From an uncultured Aquabacterium sp. (lineage in GTDB: Bacteria > Pseudomonadota > Gammaproteobacteria > Burkholderiales > Burkholderiaceae_C): a DNA stretch of 8,422 bases. Made by a program: the position numbers and the translations under genes. Positions 1 to 4,717 of the stretch are shown here, in pieces. Under the pieces are notes generated by a model. The model worked only from the letters and a program-made list of their open reading frames with translations, did no database searches and was not told where the DNA came from. The stretch is taken from positions 1 to 8,422 of the forward strand of contig CALAKR010000081.1 of assembly GCA_937923225.1 (NCBI GenBank), written 5' to 3'. How positions within the stretch are numbered: position 1 is the stretch's first letter; every line of letters begins with the position of its first letter.

Positions 1-875
1 TCAGTCTCGGCATCCAGGATTTCGACCCCGAGGTGCAGCAGGCCGTCCACCGGGTGCAGTCTTTCGAGTCGGTGGCGCGGCTGATGCAGGCGGCCCGGGC
101 ATCGGGCTTCGAGTCCATCAACATGGATCTGATCTACGGCCTGCCCAAGCAGACGCCCCAGGGCTTCGACCGCACACTGGTGCAGGTGAGCGCGCTCAAG
201 CCCGACCGCGTGGCCCTCTATGCCTACGCCCACCTGCCGCAGCGCTTCAAGCCGCAACGCCGCATTGACGCCAAGCTGCTGCCGGCGGGCCCGGACAAGG
301 TGGCCATGCTCTCGCGCGCCATCCGCCAGTTCCGTGCGGCTGGGTACGACTACATCGGCATGGACCACTTCGCGTTGCCGACCGATCCGCTGGCCGTGGC
401 GCGCCGCCAGGGGCGCTTGCACCGCAACTTCCAGGGCTACAGCACGCACCCTGACAGCGACCTGATCGGCCTGGGCGTGTCGGCCATCGGGCGGGTAGGG
501 GCGCACTACAGCCAGAACGCCAAGACGCTGGACGAGTATTACGACGCGATCGGAAGCGGCGAATTCCCCGTGGTGCGCGGCCTTACACTGAGCCGTGACG
601 ACCTGGTGCGCCGGGCCGTGATCATGGCCATCATGTGCCAGGGCAGGGTGGACATCGAATCCATCGAACTGGCCTATCTGATTGATTTCAAGCAGTATTT
701 CTCTCGTGAACTCGAACAGCTGGGCCCGCTCGTCGAGAAGGGGCTGGTCGAGATGGAGCCCGATGGTGTCCGCGTCACCCCCGTGGGATGGTATTTCGTG
801 CGGGCGATCGCGATGGTGTTCGATCGCCACCTCCAGGCCGACCAGGCGATGGAGCGCTTCTCCCGCATCATCTGA
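1..875 (+). CDS. hemN: oxygen-independent coproporphyrinogen III oxidase HemN (5'-truncated)
   Basis: This radical-SAM enzyme decarboxylates two propionates of coproporphyrinogen III to give protoporphyrinogen IX without oxygen, in the cytoplasm, for haem synthesis. The reading frame enters the window at base 3 and gives 290 residues ending in TGA. They align from memory almost end to end with E. coli HemN (457 aa): SxGIQDFDPEVQ at the left edge, the barrel segment MDLIYGLPKQT, the family block IGMDHFALPTDPLAVA, then LHRNFQGY, and a winged-helix-like C-terminus ending FSRII. About 165 N-terminal residues lie outside the window, including the CxxxCxC iron-sulfur motif, so the catalytic cluster cannot be checked. 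A TauE/DsbD-like membrane gene follows 36 bases downstream in the same direction, a pairing often found beside cbb3 oxidase assembly genes. HemW, a shorter relative, is unlikely because the C-terminal half is the HemN type. Confidence 0.95.
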   Translation, partial: SLGIQDFDPEVQQAVHRVQSFESVARLMQAARASGFESINMDLIYGLPKQTPQGFDRTLVQVSALKPDRVALYAYAHLPQRFKPQRRIDAKLLPAGPDKVAMLSRAIRQFRAAGYDYIGMDHFALPTDPLAVARRQGRLHRNFQGYSTHPDSDLIGLGVSAIGRVGAHYSQNAKTLDEYYDAIGSGEFPVVRGLTLSRDDLVRRAVIMAIMCQGRVDIESIELAYLIDFKQYFSRELEQLGPLVEKGLVEMEPDGVRVTPVGWYFVRAIAMVFDRHLQADQAMERFSRII

Positions 876-911
876 TGCCGCCTGGGCCGTGATGGCCCAA
901 AGCGCCTGCCC

Positions 912-1631
912 ATGCTCTACAGCCTTCTGATCACTGCCTTTCTGATGGGGCTGGCTGGCCTGCCGCACTGCGCGACCATGTGCGCTGCGCCCTGCGCCGC
1001 CGTGATGCCTCATGGTGTTTCCGGACATGCCGTGCTGGGGCGCACGCTGGGCTATGCCGTTCTGGGTGGCGTGGCGGCGGGGGCCATGAGCCTGGTGGCG
1101 GCCTGGTCGCGCTGGGCTACGGCCCTGCAACCAATCTGGGTGATGGTGCTGGCCGCCACCTTTCTGTTGGGCCTGTGGATGGTGGCCAGCGGCGCCATGC
1201 CGGCCGCCGTGCAGGCGCATGGAACGGCGCTGTACCGGCGCGTGCAGGCCTGGGGCGGGGGCGTTCCCACCGGGCCATCAGAGGGCACTGCCTTGAGGCG
1301 CCAAACCTGGCGGCCCGTGGCCCTGGGCATGGCCTGGGCCGCCTTGCCCTGCGGCCTGCTTTACGGCGCCGTGATGACGGCTGCCCTCGCACCCACGCCC
1401 GCGCAGGGCGCGCTGGTGATGGCTGCTTTTTCCCTGCCGGGCGCCGTGGTGCTGTGGTGGCTGCCTGCCCGGCTCAAGGGGTGGCGCTGGCCGGCCAGGC
1501 TGTCCACCCGTTGGCCTTGGCTGGCCGACCCTCGCTGGGCCGTGCGGCTGGCCGGTGGCCTGCTCAGTGCGGCCGCCGCCTGGGGCCTGGCACACCGCCT
1601 GCATGAGCAATGGCTTGCCTGGTGCGCGTGA
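912..1631 (+). CDS. TauE/SafE-annotated (DsbD-like) six-helix membrane protein
   Basis: A 239-aa, very hydrophobic inner-membrane protein with about six helices: roughly residues 2-22, 41-64, 72-94, 135-160, 165-186 and 211-227. Two conserved cysteine motifs are visible. GLPHCATMC (H19, C20, C24, then C28) lies in the first helix and LPCGLLYG (C147) in the fourth. They match the usual HCxGMCG and LLPCG motifs of the cytochrome-c-biogenesis/DsbD_2-like family that databases often label sulfite exporter TauE/SafE. The paired intramembrane cysteines suggest thiol or metal (copper) chemistry rather than proven sulfite export. The ATG at 912 starts directly in the first helix. An in-frame stop (the hemN stop) lies upstream and no other ATG, GTG or TTG is available, but no clear Shine-Dalgarno is seen, so coupling to hemN translation is likely. 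Linkage with hemN suggests a role in assembling haem-copper oxidase (inference). Confidence 0.85.
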   Translation: MLYSLLITAFLMGLAGLPHCATMCAAPCAAVMPHGVSGHAVLGRTLGYAVLGGVAAGAMSLVAAWSRWATALQPIWVMVLAATFLLGLWMVASGAMPAAVQAHGTALYRRVQAWGGGVPTGPSEGTALRRQTWRPVALGMAWAALPCGLLYGAVMTAALAPTPAQGALVMAAFSLPGAVVLWWLPARLKGWRWPARLSTRWPWLADPRWAVRLAGGLLSAAAAWGLAHRLHEQWLAWCA

Positions 1632-1702
1632 ACCTGAGGGCAGGGTATGCCTGTGTGGCATAGAGGCCTTGTGTCCGCCCAATTAAGATGCATTTGCGCC
1701 CT

Positions 1703-1720
1703 TCACTCACGTGATTGACA
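1703..1720 (+). promoter_or_regulatory. palindrome overlapping a TTGACA box upstream of icd
   Basis: TCACTCACGTGATTGA (1703-1718) is a 16-base inverted repeat with only one mismatched pair (1706/1715), built round an 8-bp perfect core TCACGTGA. It overlaps a consensus -35 hexamer TTGACA at 1715-1720. The best -10 nearby, TAGAAT at 1733-1738, is only 12 bases away instead of about 17, so the exact promoter is uncertain. The site lies about 85 bases ahead of the icd start codon and could be an operator. No regulator is identified. Confidence 0.3.
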
Positions 1721-1803
1721 GAGGGGCTCGCTTAGAATCAGGCAGCACGGCCGACACCATGGCCATGTTGTTCACGGAATCGCCAAACGCGGAGACCACA
1801 ACC

Positions 1804-3057
1804 ATGTATCAGCACATCAAAGTGCCCGAAGGTGGGCAGAAGATTTCGGTCAACCCGGACTTCTCGCTCAATGTTCCTCACAACCCCATCATTCCGTACA
1901 TTGAAGGCGACGGCACTGGTTTCGACATCACCCCCGTGATGATCAAGGTGGTCGACGCTGCGGTCGCAAAAGCTTACGGCGGTCAGCGCAAGATCCACTG
2001 GATGGAAATCTACGCCGGTGAAAAGTCCACCCGCGTCTACGGCCCTGATGTCTGGCTGCCCGAAGAGACCTTGACTGTTCTCAAGGACTATGTCGTCTCG
2101 ATCAAGGGCCCCCTGACCACGCCCGTCGGCGGCGGCATCCGTTCGCTGAACGTGGCCCTGCGCCAGGAGCTGGACCTTTACGTCTGCCTGCGCCCCGTGC
2201 GCTACTTCAAGGGCGTGCCTTCGCCCGTGAAAGAACCGGAAAAGACCGACATGGTCATCTTCCGCGAGAACTCGGAAGACATCTACGCCGGCATCGAGTT
2301 CGAAGCCGAGAGCGACAAGGCCAAGAAGCTGATCGCCTTCCTGCAGAACGAGTTCGGCGTCAAGAAGATCCGCTTCCCCGCCACCTCCGGCATCGGCATC
2401 AAGCCCGTGTCGCGCGAAGGCACCGAGCGCCTGGTGCGCAAGGCCATCCAGTACGCCATCGACAATGACAAGCCCAGCGTGACCATCGTGCACAAGGGCA
2501 ACATCATGAAGTACACCGAAGGTGGCTTCCGTGACTGGGCCTACGCTCTGGCCCAGAAGGAATTCGGCGCCGAGCTGATCGACGGCGGTCCGTGGGCCAA
2601 GTTCAAGAACCCGCGCACGGGCAAGGACATCGTCGTCAAGGACTCCATCGCCGACGCCTTCTTGCAGCAGATCCTGCTGCGCCCGGCCGAGTACAGCGTG
2701 ATCGCCACGCTGAACCTCAACGGCGACTATGTCTCTGACGCCCTGGCTGCCCAGGTCGGCGGCATCGGCATCGCCCCCGGCGCCAACCTGTCGGATTCGA
2801 TCGCCATGTTCGAAGCCACCCACGGCACTGCGCCCAAGTACGCTGGCAAGGACTACGTGAACCCGGGTTCCGAGATCCTGTCGGCCGAAATGATGCTGCG
2901 CCACATGGGCTGGCTGGAAGCTGCCGATCTGATCATCAGCTCGATGGACAAGGCCATCCAGAGCAAGAAGGTCACGTACGACTTCGCCCGTCTGATGGAC
3001 GGCGCGACCCAGGTGTCGTGCTCGGGCTTCGGTCAGGTCATGATCGACAACATGTGA
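1804..3057 (+). CDS. icd: isocitrate dehydrogenase, NADP-dependent
   Basis: A TCA-cycle enzyme that oxidatively decarboxylates isocitrate to 2-oxoglutarate with NADP, as a cytoplasmic homodimer. The 417-aa product matches E. coli Icd (416 aa) throughout with an offset of one residue. Substrate-binding residues are present: S114 in [13 protein letters not shown]120, R130, R154, Y161, K231, D308 and D312. S114 is also the serine phosphorylated by AceK in E. coli, so that control is possible here. NADP-type residues K345, Y346, Y392 and R396 are kept. The ATG at 1804 was chosen because GGAG (1791-1794) lies nine bases ahead and homology starts there; the frame stays open upstream to a GTG at 1711, but those 31 codons do not resemble the family. 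The gene stands alone, with its own leader and a strong terminator downstream. Confidence 0.97.
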   Translation: MYQHIKVPEGGQKISVNPDFSLNVPHNPIIPYIEGDGTGFDITPVMIKVVDAAVAKAYGGQRKIHWMEIYAGEKSTRVYGPDVWLPEETLTVLKDYVVSIKGPLTTPVGGGIRSLNVALRQELDLYVCLRPVRYFKGVPSPVKEPEKTDMVIFRENSEDIYAGIEFEAESDKAKKLIAFLQNEFGVKKIRFPATSGIGIKPVSREGTERLVRKAIQYAIDNDKPSVTIVHKGNIMKYTEGGFRDWAYALAQKEFGAELIDGGPWAKFKNPRTGKDIVVKDSIADAFLQQILLRPAEYSVIATLNLNGDYVSDALAAQVGGIGIAPGANLSDSIAMFEATHGTAPKYAGKDYVNPGSEILSAEMMLRHMGWLEAADLIISSMDKAIQSKKVTYDFARLMDGATQVSCSGFGQVMIDNM

Positions 3058-3062
3058 TGCAT

Positions 3063-3083
3063 TGACCGGCACGCTGCCGGTCA
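3063..3083 (+). repeat. perfect 9-bp hairpin just after icd
   Basis: TGACCGGCA (3063-3071) and TGCCGGTCA (3075-3083) form a perfect nine-pair stem with a three-base loop, five bases after the icd stop codon. There is no T-tract on either side, so it is not an intrinsic terminator by itself. It may protect the icd mRNA 3' end, or act as the transcript end structure for the convergent minus-strand gene. Confidence 0.6.
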
Positions 3084-3093
3084 TCCATCAAGC

Positions 3094-3126
3094 AACCCCA
3101 ACGTGTGGATTCACTTGGGGTTTTTT
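3094..3126 (+). terminator. intrinsic terminator of icd
   Basis: AACCCCAA (3094-3101) pairs with TTGGGGTT (3115-3122). The stem can extend inward, past a bulged C at 3102, by GTG (3103-3105) pairing with CAC (3112-3114). The outer stem runs straight into six T residues (3121-3126), the classic layout of a rho-independent terminator for plus-strand transcription. On the minus strand the T-tract is absent, so termination in that direction would be weak. The right arm and T-tract lie inside the last codons of the convergent 68-aa gene. Confidence 0.85.
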
Positions 3127-3317
3127 GTTGCCTGTCGGCAGATGTTCTGGCCGGTGACGGTGAGTTTCAGCCCGCCACCGTCCCATTTCAACCAATCCAG
3201 CGCCACGTAGTCCTCGATGTAGCTTTCAGGCACATCGCAGGCACGGCGCTTGTACAGCGCATCTGCCGTGGCTTGAAGCGATTCACGCAGATCTGAAAGA
3301 CTGTTCTGAGTTTTCAT
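3111..3317 (-). CDS. small conserved-looking protein of unknown function (68 aa)
   Basis: I do not recognise a named family. The 68-aa product is soluble and looks like a real protein. It has an amphipathic N-terminal helix (about residues 5-24, SLSDLRESLQATADALYKRR), a short acidic link, DYVALDWLKW at about 36-45, then GGGLKLTVTGQNICRQ, which reads like a beta hairpin. There is no signal peptide or membrane segment and only two cysteines. Its start is 51 bases after the RRM gene stop on the same strand, so it is probably the last gene of the IF-1/RRM unit. The ATG at 3317 has no convincing Shine-Dalgarno. Its last codons (ATKNPK, then TGA) lie over the icd terminator: the AAA AAC stretch is the complement of the terminator T-tract. 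It could be an annotation artefact, but its composition argues for a true gene. Confidence 0.6.
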   Translation of the reverse strand: MKTQNSLSDLRESLQATADALYKRRACDVPESYIEDYVALDWLKWDGGGLKLTVTGQNICRQATKNPK

Positions 3318-3336
3318 CGCACTGCTGGATGGGTTA

Positions 3337-3350
3337 CCCGCCGAAGCGGG
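3337..3350 (-). repeat. UUCG tetraloop hairpin between the RRM gene and the 68-aa gene
   Basis: On the minus strand the sequence reads CCCGC TTCG GCGGG, a perfect five-pair stem closed by a C-G pair on a UUCG tetraloop, one of the most stable RNA loops. No T-tract follows (GGGTAACCC comes next), so it is more likely an mRNA-stabilising or processing hairpin, or a partial attenuator, between the two genes than a full terminator. Confidence 0.6.
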
Positions 3351-3368
3351 AAGAAGGCTCAGGAGCGA

Positions 3369-3692
3369 TCAGTAGCGACCGCGGCCGCCGCCGTTGCCGC
3401 TGCGATAACCGCCGCCGCCACCGCCGAAGCCGCCCGGACGCTCTTCACGAGGACGGGCGATGTTGACCACCAGGGCGCGACCATCGACGGTTTGGCCGTT
3501 GGCGCCTTGAATGGCGTTCTGGGCATCGCTGGCCGACACCATTTCAACGAAGCCGAAGCCCTTGGAGCGGCCGCTGTCGCGGTCCATCATGACCTTGGCG
3601 GAGGCCACTTGGCCGTATTGCGAGAACTGTTGCTGGAGGTCTTCGTCACGCGTAGCGTAGGACAGGTTACCGACGTAGAGTTTGTTGTCCAT
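3369..3692 (-). CDS. glycine-rich single-RRM RNA-binding protein
   Basis: A 107-aa protein made of one RNA recognition motif plus a short glycine-rich tail. The RRM covers about residues 3-82. RNP2 is LYVGNL (5-10) and RNP1 is KGFGFVEM (44-51), both with the aromatic residues that stack on RNA bases (Y6, F46, F48). The tail (about 87-107) is GGFGGGGGG then RSGNGGGRGRY, like the RGG/G-rich ends of cyanobacterial Rbp and plant GRP proteins. The family binds single-stranded RNA and, in other bacteria, is often cold-induced and chaperone-like; the role here is inferred. An AAAGGG lies six bases ahead of the ATG. The IF-1 gene ends 86 bases upstream on the same strand, so co-transcription is possible. 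The gap has no clear promoter. Confidence 0.93.
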   Translation of the reverse strand: MDNKLYVGNLSYATRDEDLQQQFSQYGQVASAKVMMDRDSGRSKGFGFVEMVSASDAQNAIQGANGQTVDGRALVVNIARPREERPGGFGGGGGGYRSGNGGGRGRY

Positions 3693-3778
3693 GGAGGACC
3701 CTTTCGAGAGATGCCGCTTGAAGACGCATGGTCGCGGCGTTGAGAAAACTGTAAGGCTGTGGCGCTGCGGGCGGCGTG

Positions 3779-4042
3779 TCAGAACTTGCGCCGGGGGGCC
3801 GCCGGTGCTCCGCCGCTGCGTGGTTCGAGATGGCGGAAGGTGATGCGCCCCTTGTTCAGGTCGTAGGGCGACAGCTCAAGCGACACCTTGTCTCCCGCCA
3901 GGATCCTGATGCGGTGTTTCCGCATCTTCCCGCCGGTGTAGGCAATCAGTGAATGACCGTTGTCCAGCGTCACGCGGAAACGTGAGTCAGGCAGTACTTC
4001 GGCGACTTCGCCGCGCATTTCGATGAGTTCTTCTTTGGCCAT
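3779..4042 (-). CDS. infA: translation initiation factor IF-1 (extended paralogue)
   Basis: An S1-like OB-fold factor that binds the 30S A site during translation initiation and assists IF-2 and IF-3. Residues 1-71 follow the IF-1 pattern: [13 protein letters not shown], then FRVTLDNGH (22-30), [16 protein letters not shown] (38-53) and [14 protein letters not shown] (57-70). E. coli IF-1 has 72 residues; this one has 87, with a basic, Pro/Gly/Ala-rich tail ([16 protein letters not shown]). Burkholderiales commonly carry a second infA apart from the ribosomal protein cluster, and the surroundings (no rpsM, rpmJ or secY) suggest this is that copy. The ATG at 4042 fits the family exactly; the frame is open 17 codons further upstream to 4093 but that part is unlike IF-1. 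No strong Shine-Dalgarno is visible. Confidence 0.95.
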   Translation of the reverse strand: MAKEELIEMRGEVAEVLPDSRFRVTLDNGHSLIAYTGGKMRKHRIRILAGDKVSLELSPYDLNKGRITFRHLEPRSGGAPAAPRRKF

Positions 4043-4170
4043 GAAGCCGATCTGTTTGGAGTAAGAAGGCCGACAAGCAGCCGGGCAGGCCACACGCTAT
4101 CGAGCCCGCATGCCGCGATGGACACGGAAGGGCAAGGCCTGCAGCGGCCAGCTTGATGCGGTGGGGAGGG

Positions 4171-4237
4171 GCGAACTTTGGCGTTCGCAGAGCCAGACAA
4201 CGCTTGCCTGGAAGTGGGGGGCTTCACAAAGCCACCC
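4171..4237 (-). repeat. two adjacent hairpins in the infA leader
   Basis: The first is GCGAAC (4171-4176) against GTTCGC (4183-4188), perfect, with a six-base loop. The second is 4216-4224 against 4229-4237: eight pairs with one mismatch (4219/4234) and a four-base loop, GC-rich at the base. They lie 28 bases apart in the presumed untranslated leader and could shape translation or stability of the infA message. Confidence 0.45.
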
Positions 4238-4319
4238 CTGAGGATAGATGCCGGTCACTGGGGCGACGGGCACGTCGACAAATGCTGCGGAGGTAAGCAA
4301 AGCTGCAGCAGTTGGCCAC

Positions 4320-4328
4320 ACTATAACA
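4320..4328 (-). promoter_or_regulatory. candidate extended -10 promoter for infA unit
   Basis: On the minus strand this reads TGTTATAGT, a TGn plus TATAGT extended -10 (five of six matches to TATAAT). A TTGAAA hexamer lies upstream (4339-4344) but only 13 bases away, too close for a normal -35; extended -10 promoters can work without one. It points toward infA and is the only AT-rich promoter-like site in the gap. Confidence 0.4.
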
Positions 4329-4403
4329 GTGCTCGGCGTTTCAAGCCATGCCGGATTCACGCCGTTACGGCTTCGCCTGTCAGTACGTTGGCGGCAAGCC
4401 TCG

Positions 4404-4559
4404 TCACGCGGGTGGTGTTTCGTTGTCGATGGGCAAGTCCGTGGGCCTGGAGGGCTCTGTCGACTCTGCCTGTGCCTTGCGCTGGGCTTTTTCAACCTTC
4501 TTCTGCTTCTTCTGCAGCTCACGCTGGCGCTTCTCGAACTGATAGTTGGGTTTGGCCAT
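4404..4559 (-). CDS. small Lys/Gln-rich basic protein (51 aa)
   Basis: The frame gives MAKPNYQFEKRQRELQKKQK, then KVEKAQRKAQAEST and a short Pro/acidic tail ending in NETPPA and TGA. Residues 8-32 are almost all Lys, Arg, Gln and Glu with spaced Leu/Val/Ala and would form one long charged helix, possibly a coiled coil or a nucleic-acid/ribosome-associated peptide. Small proteins opening MA(K/R)PNYxFEKRQREL are, from memory, widespread hypothetical proteins in beta- and gammaproteobacteria; no function is established that I know of. There is no signal peptide or membrane segment. Within the gene, codons are typical of the window (CAG, AAG, GAG, CTG), unlike the overlapping frame, which needs several AGA codons. 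The ATG at 4559 has only a weak GAAAG ahead; an 11-bp hairpin ends 13 bases upstream. An in-frame TAA upstream (about 4590) rules out a longer protein. Confidence 0.75.
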   Translation of the reverse strand: MAKPNYQFEKRQRELQKKQKKVEKAQRKAQAESTEPSRPTDLPIDNETPPA

Positions 4560-4572
4560 GGCGTGCTTTCGA

Positions 4573-4603
4573 GATGAAGATGGCTCACCTTACCATCTTC
4601 ATC
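4573..4603 (-). promoter_or_regulatory. 11-bp hairpin in the leader of the 51-aa gene
   Basis: GATGAAGATGG (4573-4583) and CCATCTTCATC (4593-4603) are a perfect 11-base inverted repeat with a nine-base loop. In the minus-strand RNA the loop reads UAAGGUGAG, which contains AGGUGA, complementary to the 16S 3' end. The hairpin base is 13 bases from the ATG at 4559. There is no T-tract, so control of translation, or mRNA stability, fits better than termination. Confidence 0.5.
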
Positions 4604-4682
4604 GCAGTGCACATGTGCGTAGAGCGCCGGACTGTTGATCCGCAGCTCCATGGGTGCGGTGAAGCAACTTGTCCGTCGAGCA

Positions 4683-4717
4683 AACCCAGCGTGTTGATTT
4701 ACTTGTGGGGCTGGGTT
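4683..4717 (-). terminator. possible weak terminator hairpin over the 3' end of the LTA-synthase-like gene
   Basis: AACCCAGC (4683-4690) and GCTGGGTT (4710-4717) form a perfect eight-pair stem; the 19-base loop contains the TAA stop codon (4699-4701). Read on the minus strand, only three T residues follow (GGGTTTGC), so termination would be partial at best. Confidence 0.35.

Larger units (their letters stand above)
4043..4403 (-). other. non-coding stretch, probable long leader of infA
   Basis: No frame here gives a convincing protein on either strand, and I see no tRNA-like fold. Read on the minus strand it holds, in order, a candidate extended -10 (4320-4328), a hairpin of eight pairs plus one mismatch with a tetraloop (4216-4237), a perfect six-pair hairpin (GCGAAC 4171-4176 with GTTCGC 4183-4188), and then about 130 bases to the infA start. 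If the promoter is right, the untranslated leader would be about 270 bases. No T-tract follows either hairpin, so they do not look like terminators. Confidence 0.5.

Noticed and set aside
980..1606. Alternative 208-codon plus-strand frame inside the TauE-like gene
   Set aside because: Gly/Ala/Arg-rich out-of-frame translation; the other frame gives helices and conserved cysteine motifs.
1646..1662. Six-pair hairpin TATGCC/GGCATA after the TauE-like gene as a terminator
   Set aside because: No T-tract follows and the stem is short; too weak to call.
1738..3084. 448-codon open frame on the minus strand opposite icd
   Set aside because: It is the antisense shadow of a conserved gene in GC-rich DNA; the translation is a His/Asp/Val/Gly-rich string with no recognisable domain.
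4097..4559. The rest of the long minus-strand frame starting at 4651, as a full 184-aa gene
   Set aside because: Past the overlap with the 51-aa gene it is Arg/Ser/Pro-rich low-complexity translation with rare codons; only its first ~30 codons deserve attention.
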